54,765 nt of DNA, from NCBI GenBank assembly GCA_023667345.1, contig JAMPAF010000011.1, positions 1-54,765 of the forward strand, read 5' to 3'. The first letter of the stretch is position 1. Each line of letters starts with the position of its first letter. Shown here one piece after another: positions 15,244 through 23,268 of the stretch. The position numbers were made by a program, and so were the translations under genes. The DNA is from Clostridiales bacterium. GTDB lineage: Bacteria > Bacillota > Clostridia > Christensenellales > Borkfalkiaceae. The notes under the pieces are model-generated. The model made no database searches. It saw only the letters and a list, made by a program, of their open reading frames with translations, and had not been told where the DNA came from.

Positions 15244-15981
15244 ATGTCAGGACATTCGAAATGGCACAATATACAGGCTAAAAAGGGCAAGACGGACGCC
15301 GCGCGCGGCGCGATTTTCACGAAAATCGGCAGGGAACTCGCCGTTGCGGCAAAGAGCAATCCCAACCCCGACACGAACAGCAAGCTTGCCGACGTTATCG
15401 CAAAGGCAAAAGCCGCAAATATGCCCAACGACAATATTAAAAGGTCGATTGCAAAGGCGGCGGGCGAGTTGAGCGGCAAGGACTACAAGGAGCTCACCTA
15501 CGAGGGTTACGGCGTTGCGGGCTCGGCGGTCATTATCAAAACGCTTACCGACAACGTGAACAGAACGAGCGGCGATATAAGCTCTGCAATGTCGAAGTGC
15601 GGCGGTCAGATGGGCAAGCCCGGTTGCGTCAGCTATCAGTTCGACAACAAGGGTTTAATAGTAATCGAAAGGACGGCAAAGCTCGACGAGGACACCATGA
15701 TGGAGTATTGTCTTGAAGCGGACGCCGAGGATTACTCGGTCGAGGACGACGTTTACGAGGTGTATACCTCGCCCGAAAAATTCTCGGACGTGAGAAAGTA
15801 TTTCGAGGACAAGGGTATAAGCTTTTTAGAGGCGGATATCAAAATGATTCCCCAAAATTACATTACCCTTCCCGAGGACAAGGTTGCAACCTTTTTGAAA
15901 ATGCTCGACAAGCTCGAAGAGCTCGACGACGTTCAGAACGTCTATCACAACGTAGACCTTCCCGATGATGAAGAAGATTAA
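15244..15981 (+). CDS. yebC: YebC/PmpR-family protein (245 aa)
   Basis: The ATG at 15244 is chosen because it gives the conserved start MSGHSKWHNIQAKKGKTDAA and has taaggag 7 nt upstream; the longer frame from 15193 adds unrelated residues. Family motifs are complete (RGAIFTKIGRELAVAAK, NMPNDNIKRSIAKAAG, YEGYGVAG). YebC proteins bind nucleic acid; some act as regulators and recent work links the family to relief of ribosome stalling. A bidirectional terminator follows. Confidence 0.96.
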   Translation: MSGHSKWHNIQAKKGKTDAARGAIFTKIGRELAVAAKSNPNPDTNSKLADVIAKAKAANMPNDNIKRSIAKAAGELSGKDYKELTYEGYGVAGSAVIIKTLTDNVNRTSGDISSAMSKCGGQMGKPGCVSYQFDNKGLIVIERTAKLDEDTMMEYCLEADAEDYSVEDDVYEVYTSPEKFSDVRKYFEDKGISFLEADIKMIPQNYITLPEDKVATFLKMLDKLEELDDVQNVYHNVDLPDDEED

Positions 15982-15998
15982 ATCAATTAACTTATGTG

Positions 15999-16030
15999 AA
16001 AAACGGATGCCTTCACGGGCATCCGTTTTT
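15999..16030. terminator. Bidirectional terminator between yebC and the acyltransferase
   Basis: Arms aaaaacggatgcc (15999-16011) and ggcatccgttttt (16018-16030), a perfect 13 bp stem with T/A runs on both sides, serving the two convergent genes. Confidence 0.85.
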
Positions 16031-17080
16031 CGATTTTAACTTTAAAATTATTTTGTCGATAATTTTTCGACCCATAAACCCGACTGTTTGCTTATACAAA
16101 GCTGCAATAGCAAACGATATAATAAAAATTATCATTGCTAACGCAAGACACCACAAGGCTATGTATTCATAAGAAAATGAGTTGTATATTAAGAAAAATA
16201 ATTTCGGTTTTAAAATGCCGCGTATAAGTCTGTTTTCGTGAATTAAGTATATCAGCATCGAAGTTGAGGAAACATAATTTGTAAAGCGGCTTTTTACATT
16301 AAGTTTACCGAACAAGTTAAAAAGCGAAATGCTGATTAAAAATATTGCGGGGTTAGTCATTTCATTGAGTTCAAGCAATGAATTTGAAAATGTTGTGTAT
16401 GTGAGCCCCAAACAATTCAGTAAAATAATCGATGCTATTAATATCGACAATGCAGACAACAGAGTTAAAATGTTTTTCGGTATGGAAGAATTAAATTTAA
16501 AGTCACGCTTAAAAAGCGCCGTAAAAAAGTACACGGCAATAAATTTCATTAAACCCGTACCGTACATAATATTGATTATAAAAATGAGCAATGAAAATAA
16601 CAGCAGTAGTTTACCGTTTAAAAATTCGATAATGCGGTTTAATGCGGGGTGTAAAACGTACAAAAAAATGTAACAGGGGATAAACCAACACTGCTGAGTA
16701 CATATCGGGAAAATCTGGTTAAGTATTCTGTCGACGCTAAAAGTAAAACCGCAACACAAAAAAATTATTAAAACTGTAACCGATATAATAAACGAATCAA
16801 AAATAATATATAAAACTTTATTTACTTTAAAGCTTTTGCTTTCAGTCAAAAAATAGGCGGAACATATAATAAAGACCGTATTGCCGATTTGACCTAAATA
16901 CTTGAAAAACACTAAAATTAATACGGAAGCTTGGGTAGTAGCTCTGTTTAAATCAATATAACCTGCCGAATTGCCGTCGCCGCAAAAAGGCAGCGTATGC
17001 GAAATAATTATCATAATAAGCGCGATAATTTTTAAAAGCTCGTAATTTGATTTACGTGTAGCAGAACTTGAAGAATTCAT
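16013..17080 (-). CDS. Acyltransferase 3 family membrane protein (355 aa)
   Basis: An integral membrane protein with about ten hydrophobic segments and the family start SNYELLKIIALIMIIISHTLPF, where the His after SH is the likely catalytic or acyl-binding residue. Such enzymes O-acetylate cell-surface sugars, peptidoglycan or exopolysaccharides. The start MNSSSSATRK (17080) is taken with aagg upstream; the longer frame would cross the operator region. It is divergent from a small HTH gene with shared palindromic sites, so that regulator probably controls it. The substrate is unknown. Confidence 0.8.
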   Translation of the reverse strand: MNSSSSATRKSNYELLKIIALIMIIISHTLPFCGDGNSAGYIDLNRATTQASVLILVFFKYLGQIGNTVFIICSAYFLTESKSFKVNKVLYIIFDSFIISVTVLIIFLCCGFTFSVDRILNQIFPICTQQCWFIPCYIFLYVLHPALNRIIEFLNGKLLLLFSLLIFIINIMYGTGLMKFIAVYFFTALFKRDFKFNSSIPKNILTLLSALSILIASIILLNCLGLTYTTFSNSLLELNEMTNPAIFLISISLFNLFGKLNVKSRFTNYVSSTSMLIYLIHENRLIRGILKPKLFFLIYNSFSYEYIALWCLALAMIIFIISFAIAALYKQTVGFMGRKIIDKIILKLKSKNGCP

Positions 17081-17089
17081 AATAAATAC

Positions 17090-17167
17090 CTTGTTGTACC
17101 TTTTGAGGTACAACGAAACTGTACCATACCTAATTAGGTACTGTCAATTCCTTTTTAGGTACATAAT
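17090..17167. promoter_or_regulatory. Shared operator region with aggtac repeats
   Basis: Between the divergent genes lie an inverted repeat gttgtacc / ggtacaac (from 17092), a perfect palindrome tacctaattaggta (near 17129-17142) and a third half site ttaggtaca (near 17155). All share the core aggtac. The spacing suggests dimer binding by the HTH protein encoded next to it, repressing both directions. This is inference from repeats alone. Confidence 0.6.
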
Positions 17168-17180
17168 GTATTATTTACTT

Positions 17181-17483
17181 ATGAAATTCAGTGAATTTTT
17201 TCAGGAGCTATTGAACGAGTTCAATATTTCGCAGGCTCAGCTTTCGCGGCAAACCGGTATACCTAAAACTACTATCAGCGGTTGGCTCAATGCGGGGAGA
17301 TTGCCCGACTACAATTCAATGCGGATATTGTGTAAGTTTTTCAATATCAGCGGAGATGAAATATTGCAACTCGGAATTACAGACGGCAGTAAAATTGCAT
17401 ATGAGGAATTTCAGCTTATAGAAAACTATAAAAAAGCTTCGGAAGAGGTTAAAGGTGTTATAAAAAGATTGCTTAAAATGTAA
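17181..17483 (+). CDS. Small XRE/HTH_3 regulator (100 aa)
   Basis: A helix-turn-helix occupies residues 4-60 (FFQELLNEFNISQAQLSRQT, TISGWLNAGRLPD, RILCKFFNISGDEIL), followed by a helical dimerisation tail. The start ATG 17181 is chosen because longer frames run through the operator repeats. No ribosome site is evident, so translation may be weak or nearly leaderless. It probably represses itself and the divergent acyltransferase. A clear terminator follows. Confidence 0.8.
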   Translation: MKFSEFFQELLNEFNISQAQLSRQTGIPKTTISGWLNAGRLPDYNSMRILCKFFNISGDEILQLGITDGSKIAYEEFQLIENYKKASEEVKGVIKRLLKM

Positions 17484-17490
17484 TTTTAGC

Positions 17491-17520
17491 GCCCGCCGAA
17501 ATTTTTCGGCGGGCAATTTT
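17491..17520 (+). terminator. Terminator of the HTH gene
   Basis: Arms gcccgccgaa (17491-17500) and ttcggcgggc (17505-17514) followed by a long T run. Confidence 0.85.
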
Positions 17521-17531
17521 TTTGTTTGCTA

Positions 17532-17560
17532 TTGAAACTTTGCAAATTTTGTTGTAGAAT
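17532..17560 (+). promoter_or_regulatory. Promoter of the pectate lyase gene
   Basis: ttgaaa (17532-17537) and tagaat (17555-17560), spacer 17 bp, 34 bp before the start codon. No catabolite-control palindrome is obvious. Confidence 0.5.
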
Positions 17561-17593
17561 TTATTTGAGATAATATCGAATAAGGGGTAAATA

Positions 17594-19510
17594 ATGAAAA
17601 AATTTATTGCTGCGGGTGTTGCGCTCTTAATGTGTGCCGCCGCCTTCGCGGGGTGCAACCGCACGTCTCACACCGAGCACGACTTTATGTATGAGTACAT
17701 AGACGAAAATACTCACAAAATTACGTGCAGCGGCTGTGATTACAGCGAAATCGTCGGGCACGACTTCGAGTATGAGTGTGTAAACGAAAGTACTCACAAC
17801 GTTACTTGCCAAACTTGCGTCGGTTTGGATAAAAACGTGCCGCACAATTACGGGTCGCCGACCGATTTAAATTGCGAAAACTGCGTGTTTACAAGGGATT
17901 GGTATACGCTTATCGACGAAGATACAAAGAGCTTGCTTTCCGTCGGCGGCTACGCTTCTGGCAATATCGGCGACTTTTCGCAATACGTCGATACGCCCGC
18001 CTACCGCACGGTTTCAACGCCTGCGGAATTCATAGACGCGATAACGGCGGCAAGGTGGGACTATACGTCTGCTTGGAATACCGAGACGGAGAGCGTCGTG
18101 CAAACGCTCAATAATGAGGGAACAGTACACGTTATAGAAATTACCGCCGATTTGGATATGGCGTACAATAAGCTTCCCGCAGAATACGTTCCCGCAAACG
18201 GCAACGGTTCCTATATCGAAAATTATTCGAGAGGTAAAGATTCTAATATAGCAAAATTTACAATGTCGGAAATGTTTACGGAAAACGGCATTACAAAGAT
18301 TAAGATTGAAAAAACCAACGATTTATTGATATATTCCAAAAACGGCGCAAAGCTTACCCATTGCGGTTTTAGTTTGTTAAGTTGCGACAACGTTGTTTTA
18401 AGAAATCTCGAAATGGACGAGATTTGGCAATGGGAGGACTCGGCGAGCACGTCGACGAGCAACGTCGGCGATTACGATGCGTTCGGTTGGGCATACGTCA
18501 AAGTTTCGCATTGCGGCTATATTTGGATAGACCACTGTACGTTCGGAAAGTCTTACGACGGTCAGATTGACTACTCGAACCCCGTTTACGATACGAAAAG
18601 CACTGCTTTTCGTGCGCCGTACGGCGCAGACGGCTCTAACGGTCTGCATATAAGCTGGTGCAAGTTTAACGCAGGCAGCGACGACCCCGACGGCTATCTG
18701 TACAAAATGATGGCGGCAATCGAGGAAGATTATCAGTCGGGCGGCAATAATTATTTGTATTATAACGCTCTGCGCCGCGGCGGAATAAGTTTTGAGGACA
18801 TTTTGTACGGGTTGGCAATTCCCCAAAAGAAGGGCTTTTTGTGCGGCGACAGCGGAAACGGACACTCCGATTACGATATGAATTTGTCGTTGCAGATATC
18901 CTTTGCAAATTGCTACTTTAAAAATTTAGAGGACAGGTTGCCCAAACTTCGCGGCGGCAATGCGGTTATGTACAACTGCATAGTCGACAGCTCGCAATAC
19001 TACGAGTACCGTACAAAATTAAGAAACGCGGGCGCGGCTGGCAAAGTGCAGGCTGTTAAATCTAACTGGAAGTGCGGTTTGGTTTCGCAAGGTATAGTCT
19101 GCGGCAACGGCGGCAGTTTCTACGGCGAAAATTGCATATTTAATGGTATAGATACGCTTTTGAAAAACAACGACAGCGGCGGCGATTCAAATCTGTATGC
19201 GGAGGACGGAAAAACGGTAATCGGCACGACCTCGCGCCCCAAAGACGGCGGCTATCAGCTTGTTAATTGCAGTTACCGGCAGTCGGCTGCTTCAACGCCC
19301 ACGACAACTAATTTCACAAACAGCAATTCATCTATATTAAATACCGCAAATTTTGAGTGGCATACGCAGGATAAGGAACAGCCCTTTGCGATTTGCGGGT
19401 GCGACCTTGACGGGCTTGAAGGCGTTTTAAATAACGAGTGGTACGGCGCGGGGACGGTTAATAAACTGGAAGAAAAAGACAGATTGTTAAAAAGTAATTA
19501 TTCTGAATAA
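17594..19510 (+). CDS. Secreted pectate lyase (PL1-like) lipoprotein, 638 aa
   Basis: A lipoprotein signal (MKKFIAAGVALLMC...AFAGC, Cys near 20) anchors it outside the membrane. Residues 25-100 hold two copies of a Cys/His motif (HDFMYEY...THKITCSGC and HDFEYEC...THNVTCQTC) plus a third partial CENC, possibly metal-binding. The rest is a right-handed beta-helix of the pectate lyase superfamily: VSHCGYIWIDHCTFGKSYDG with the Asp pair near the calcium site, GLHISWCKF, and RLPKLRGGNAVMYNCIVD matching the conserved R-P-R-G-x-x-x-x-N region. It should cleave polygalacturonate by beta-elimination, fitting a gut plant-fibre diet. Exact subfamily and substrate are not settled. Confidence 0.82.
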   Translation: MKKFIAAGVALLMCAAAFAGCNRTSHTEHDFMYEYIDENTHKITCSGCDYSEIVGHDFEYECVNESTHNVTCQTCVGLDKNVPHNYGSPTDLNCENCVFTRDWYTLIDEDTKSLLSVGGYASGNIGDFSQYVDTPAYRTVSTPAEFIDAITAARWDYTSAWNTETESVVQTLNNEGTVHVIEITADLDMAYNKLPAEYVPANGNGSYIENYSRGKDSNIAKFTMSEMFTENGITKIKIEKTNDLLIYSKNGAKLTHCGFSLLSCDNVVLRNLEMDEIWQWEDSASTSTSNVGDYDAFGWAYVKVSHCGYIWIDHCTFGKSYDGQIDYSNPVYDTKSTAFRAPYGADGSNGLHISWCKFNAGSDDPDGYLYKMMAAIEEDYQSGGNNYLYYNALRRGGISFEDILYGLAIPQKKGFLCGDSGNGHSDYDMNLSLQISFANCYFKNLEDRLPKLRGGNAVMYNCIVDSSQYYEYRTKLRNAGAAGKVQAVKSNWKCGLVSQGIVCGNGGSFYGENCIFNGIDTLLKNNDSGGDSNLYAEDGKTVIGTTSRPKDGGYQLVNCSYRQSAASTPTTTNFTNSNSSILNTANFEWHTQDKEQPFAICGCDLDGLEGVLNNEWYGAGTVNKLEEKDRLLKSNYSE

Positions 19511-19512
19511 AA

Positions 19513-19645
19513 GCTTGTAACTTGCTCAATATAAGGTTACAAGCGGTAACGCTTTAAATATAGCCGTTTACGGATTGGCGTTACCGTTTGGTTTCGTTTT
19601 GATTTGTGACGGCAAGGGGGATATTCCGAAGGTTCGGGATATCCC
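19513..19645. repeat. Cluster of three hairpins after pectate lyase
   Basis: Three inverted repeats follow each other: gcttgtaac/gttacaagc (19513-19544, perfect 9 bp), cggtaacgc/gcgttaccg (19544-19586, perfect 9 bp) and gggatattccgaa/ttcgggatatccc (19617-19645, 13 bp with one G-T). The first probably terminates the lyase transcript. The others have poor T tails. No gene lies in this stretch. Confidence 0.55.
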
Positions 19646-19685
19646 TCTTATGAATTTTTCGGAAAATTATTAAATATGATATACT

Positions 19686-20597
19686 ATGCCGAAAAAGAGA
19701 ACTTTTATTTTACTTGCGGTCATTGCGCTTATAATAGTAGCCGTGCCGCTTTTGGCGTTTTTTCAGAGGAAGACAGCCGCCGCAGAAAATTTACAGCCGC
19801 AAAGTATTTCGGTCTGGCAAATCGACGGGTTCGAGGGAGGACGGGGCTCGCGAAGCCAGTATCTGCAAAATATAGGCGACAAGTGTTTTAAAAATAAAAA
19901 GGTATACGTAACCGTCACGTCGCTTTCGGCTGACGCGGCGCGGCTGAATTTACTGCAAGGCAAAATTCCCGATATTATATCCTATGCGGCGGGATTTTAC
20001 GGCATAGAAAATCATATAAATAAAAAAGATTTTGCATATAAAAACTGGTGCCGCGGCGGCTATTGCTTTTTAACTCTTGACGAAAACGCCGATTTTGGCG
20101 ATATTACAGCGGAAAATACGGTAATCAACGCGGGCAAAGACAATCTTTCAGCTGTTGCGGCGGCGTTTTGCGGGGTGAGCGGTGCGCGGGCGGAGGTTCC
20201 GACAAACGCGTACCTGACTTTACTTAACGGTAAATGCAAGTATCTATTGGGGACGCAGAGGGACATTTTCCGCCTTAAAACGAGAAATGCCGCGTTTGCG
20301 GTTAAGCCCGTAACGCAATTTAACGACTTGTATCAGAATATTTCGATATTGACGAAAGACAACGCAAAGTATGCGGTTTGTAAAAGCTACGTCGACTATC
20401 TGCTCGAAAATAACGACGTTGCAAAGCTCGGTTTGTTTTACGGCGATAACAAGGGTATCGAAGAGGAGCTGACCCCGCTTTGCGGCATAAATTTCGATGC
20501 GGTTTTGAATTATCCGTGCCAAAAGGCGTATATCGACGGGATTAAAAGCGCGGCGGAAGTCGGGGATTTAAATAAAATAAAAAATCTGTTAAAGTGA
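19686..20597 (+). CDS. Membrane-anchored solute-binding-like protein (303 aa)
   Basis: An N-terminal hydrophobic segment (FILLAVIALIIVAVPLLAFF) without a lipobox acts as signal anchor. The following part matches the opening of family 1 carbohydrate-binding ABC proteins (SVWQIDGFEGGRGSRSQYL, KIPDIISYAAGFYG). It is shorter than usual for these proteins, and the C-terminal lobe is reduced. No ABC permease or ATPase gene lies nearby, so it may be an orphan receptor or a repurposed sensor. The start ATG lies in AT-rich sequence without a good ribosome site. Confidence 0.6.
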   Translation: MPKKRTFILLAVIALIIVAVPLLAFFQRKTAAAENLQPQSISVWQIDGFEGGRGSRSQYLQNIGDKCFKNKKVYVTVTSLSADAARLNLLQGKIPDIISYAAGFYGIENHINKKDFAYKNWCRGGYCFLTLDENADFGDITAENTVINAGKDNLSAVAAAFCGVSGARAEVPTNAYLTLLNGKCKYLLGTQRDIFRLKTRNAAFAVKPVTQFNDLYQNISILTKDNAKYAVCKSYVDYLLENNDVAKLGLFYGDNKGIEEELTPLCGINFDAVLNYPCQKAYIDGIKSAAEVGDLNKIKNLLK

Positions 20598-20607
20598 TTG
20601 ATTAAAA

Positions 20608-21531
20608 TTGCAAAAAATGCTATTATATAAAAGCGGTTTAAAAAATTGTACTTTGAATACGAAAATCAAAACGGTGAGCCCGTTTAAATTCAGCGAAAAT
20701 ACGACCTACGGCTTGGGCGGCAACGCCGTCGCGGCATATCTTCCCGCAACGCCGTACGAGGCAAAAATCGCGTTCGACAGACTGAGCCAAAACGGAATTC
20801 CGTTTGAAATATTGGGCAACGGTTCCAACGTTTTGGTTTCGGATAAAGGGATAAGCGGCGCGGTAATATCCACAAAACGCTTGCGCGGAATAGTTCGGCT
20901 CGATAAGAACAGAGTTATATGTTTAGCGGGCACGCGAACGGGCGAACTTTTGGCTTACTGCAAAAGGCACAATCTCGGCGGGCTTGAATATCTGTACGGG
21001 ATACCCGCGACAGTGGGCGGAGCCGCATATATGAACGCGGGCGTAAGCGGCGCGGCTTTCGGGAACGATATACAGAGCGTGAGGCTCTACGACGGCAAAT
21101 CGTTCGTTTTTAGCAACGAAAAGTGCGATTTTGCGTATAGGCACAGTACTATGCGTGACATAAAAGCCTTAATTTTGTCAATAATAGTAAATGTTTGCGA
21201 CAGTTCTGCGGAAGAGATTGAAGAGCGCATTACATATTATAAACAGCGGCGCGCTCATCTGCCTAAGGGCAAAAGTTGCGGTTGCGTGTTTAAAAATCCC
21301 GACGGAGTTTCCGCGGGCTATTTGATTGAAAGCGCGGGTTTAAAGGGCTTAAAGGTCGGCGGAGCGTTTGTCAGCGATAAACACGCTTCGTTTATAATAA
21401 ACGAAGGCGGTTCGGCGGGCGATGTCAAAGCGCTTATCGAAACCGTAAAAAATAAAGTTTTTCAAATGTTCGGCATTTTACTTGACGAGGAAGTCGTGTA
21501 CATAGGAGAATTCAATGATTTTAACGGCTGA
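20608..21531 (+). CDS. murB: UDP-N-acetylmuramate dehydrogenase (307 aa)
   Basis: An FAD enzyme that reduces UDP-GlcNAc-enolpyruvate to UDP-MurNAc in peptidoglycan synthesis. The FAD-binding part (TYGLGGNAVAAYLP, ILGNGSNVLVSDKG, YGIPATVGGAAYMNAGVSG) and the MurB C-terminal domain (KGKSCGCVFKNPDGVSAG, FIINEGGSAGDV) are complete. The proton-donating serine of the usual S-x-G-S-x-F motif is a Cys here (GCVFKNP), a variant known in several bacteria. The start is TTG 20608 or ATG 20617; neither has a strong ribosome site. It overlaps the PHP gene by 17 bp. Confidence 0.95.
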   Translation: MQKMLLYKSGLKNCTLNTKIKTVSPFKFSENTTYGLGGNAVAAYLPATPYEAKIAFDRLSQNGIPFEILGNGSNVLVSDKGISGAVISTKRLRGIVRLDKNRVICLAGTRTGELLAYCKRHNLGGLEYLYGIPATVGGAAYMNAGVSGAAFGNDIQSVRLYDGKSFVFSNEKCDFAYRHSTMRDIKALILSIIVNVCDSSAEEIEERITYYKQRRAHLPKGKSCGCVFKNPDGVSAGYLIESAGLKGLKVGGAFVSDKHASFIINEGGSAGDVKALIETVKNKVFQMFGILLDEEVVYIGEFNDFNG

Positions 21532-22291
21532 TTATCATACTCACACGCCCTATTCTCACGGCAAAAACACCGTACTCGAAAACGCCGTTGCCGCGAAAAA
21601 GTTGGGGTTAAAGCAGATTGCCATAACCGACCACGGGTTTAATCACCTTCTTTTCGGGCTTAAAAGAAAGCGGCTCGGCGACTTGCGCTTAGAAATCAAG
21701 GAAGCCGAAAAGCTCACGGGGATAAAAGTTCTGATGGGAATGGAGAGCAATCTTATCTCGCTCGACGGCGAGACGGATATGCGCTCCGAGGATTTGGAAA
21801 ACTTCGATATCTACCTTTTCGGCATTCACGAAGTTCTTAAATACAAAAAATTCGGCGATTTTTACAACATTATGGTGCGCAACTACGCCGCGTACAAGCT
21901 CGGTAAAAAGCCGCCCGAAAAGGTAATCGAAAACACCACGAAGGCGTATATAAACGCCGTTAAAAACAATCCCGTAGATATTCTGACGCACATAAATTAC
22001 AAGTGCTGCTGCGACCTCAAAGAGGTTGCGAAAGTTTGCGCCGACTACGGAACGTATATCGAATTAAACACCAAAAAGCGGCATGTTTCGCCCGAAGAGG
22101 TCGATTTGATGGCTTCGACGGGCGTGAGGTTCGTCGTTGATTCCGACGCGCACTCCGCGGACAGGGTCGGCGATACGAAAATCGCGGACGAGCTTATCAA
22201 AAATTGTAAATTTCCTCTCGAACAGATTGACAATATCGACGGCAGATTGCCTATATTCCGTTTCGCCGAGTATAAAAAGGCGCATATGTAA
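21515..22291 (+). CDS. PHP-domain phosphoesterase, YcdX-like (258 aa)
   Basis: A metal-dependent hydrolase with the PHP signature: DYHTHTPYSHG, ITDHG, the metal-site Glu in MGMESNL, FGIHEV, and C-terminal DSDAHSADRVGD. It is translationally coupled to murB. In Clostridia a PHP gene is a common neighbour of murB and whiA. The substrate is not known. It differs from the histidinol-phosphatase-like PHP protein at 42157. Confidence 0.85.
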   Translation: MILTADYHTHTPYSHGKNTVLENAVAAKKLGLKQIAITDHGFNHLLFGLKRKRLGDLRLEIKEAEKLTGIKVLMGMESNLISLDGETDMRSEDLENFDIYLFGIHEVLKYKKFGDFYNIMVRNYAAYKLGKKPPEKVIENTTKAYINAVKNNPVDILTHINYKCCCDLKEVAKVCADYGTYIELNTKKRHVSPEEVDLMASTGVRFVVDSDAHSADRVGDTKIADELIKNCKFPLEQIDNIDGRLPIFRFAEYKKAHM

Positions 22292-22295
22292 CCAA

Positions 22296-23246
22296 ATGAG
22301 TACGTTTACCGAAGAGCTTAAAAACGAAATAATTCAAAAGCCGATAGAGCGCGAGTGCTGCCGCATTGCGTTTCTGTCGGCTTATATCCGTACGAGCGGA
22401 AGCATAATTTCTTCGGACGGCAACTTCGGGTTCGAAATCGTAACCGAGAGCGAGCGCACCGCGGAATTTGTCTGCGACCTTTTTGAAACGTTGTTTAAAA
22501 CTCCGCTGTCCGTCTCGTCCGCCGACGTTGATTTAAAGAGCGGCAAGGACAAGCTTAAATTCGTGTGTGTCGGCGACAGTTCGTGCGAAATTTTGGATAA
22601 ACTCGGCATTTTGAAAAGGCACGGCGACGGCGTGTCGCTCGTGTTCGGTATCGGCGACAAGCTGATTGTCGACGACGACTGTATGAGCGCGTACATAAAG
22701 GGCGCGTTTTTGGGCGGCGGAAGCTGTACCCTGCCCGAAGAGCAGACTTACAGCCGCACTGGATATCATTTCGAGGTCGTGTTTTCCAACCGTATTACGG
22801 CAAGCGACTACTGCGAGCTACTGTGCGCGTTCGAGGTGCTCGCCAAGCTTGTGACGAGGAATGACAGCGCGGTTGTATACGTTAAGAGTAAAGAGGTTAT
22901 TTCCGATATTTTAAACGTAATGCAAGCCGACAGGTGCCTAAAAAAGCTCAACCGAATCGTCGAAAGAAAGGACAGAAGCAACAACGAAAACCGTGTGAGT
23001 AACTGCTCCGTTTCTAACATTGACAAGGCTCTTACCGCGTCGGTTGCGCAGATTAAAGCAATAGACGTGATATCGCAAACCATAGGTTTGAAGAATTTAA
23101 AAGCCAATCTTTTCGAGGTCGCCGAGGCGCGCCTTGCAGATAAAAACGCGTCTATGCAGGAGCTTGCGGACAGACTGCACATATCCAAAAGCTGCATAAA
23201 CCACCGCATGCGCAAAATTTTCGCGCTTGCCTCTCAGCTCTCTTAA
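22296..23246 (+). CDS. whiA: DNA-binding protein WhiA (316 aa)
   Basis: The start MSTFTEELKNEII at 22296 gives the normal family N-terminus; the longer frame overlaps the PHP gene. A LAGLIDADG-like N-terminal part (RIAFLSAYIRTSGSII, AYIKGAFLGGGSC) precedes a C-terminal helix-turn-helix (SMQELADRLHISKSCINHRM). WhiA is conserved in Gram-positives, where it influences sporulation or cell division. Only 4 bp separate it from the PHP gene, with no rapZ or yvcK between them, unlike the usual order. Confidence 0.94.
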   Translation: MSTFTEELKNEIIQKPIERECCRIAFLSAYIRTSGSIISSDGNFGFEIVTESERTAEFVCDLFETLFKTPLSVSSADVDLKSGKDKLKFVCVGDSSCEILDKLGILKRHGDGVSLVFGIGDKLIVDDDCMSAYIKGAFLGGGSCTLPEEQTYSRTGYHFEVVFSNRITASDYCELLCAFEVLAKLVTRNDSAVVYVKSKEVISDILNVMQADRCLKKLNRIVERKDRSNNENRVSNCSVSNIDKALTASVAQIKAIDVISQTIGLKNLKANLFEVAEARLADKNASMQELADRLHISKSCINHRMRKIFALASQLS

Positions 23247-23268
23247 ATTCAAACAAAAGGATAAAGAA

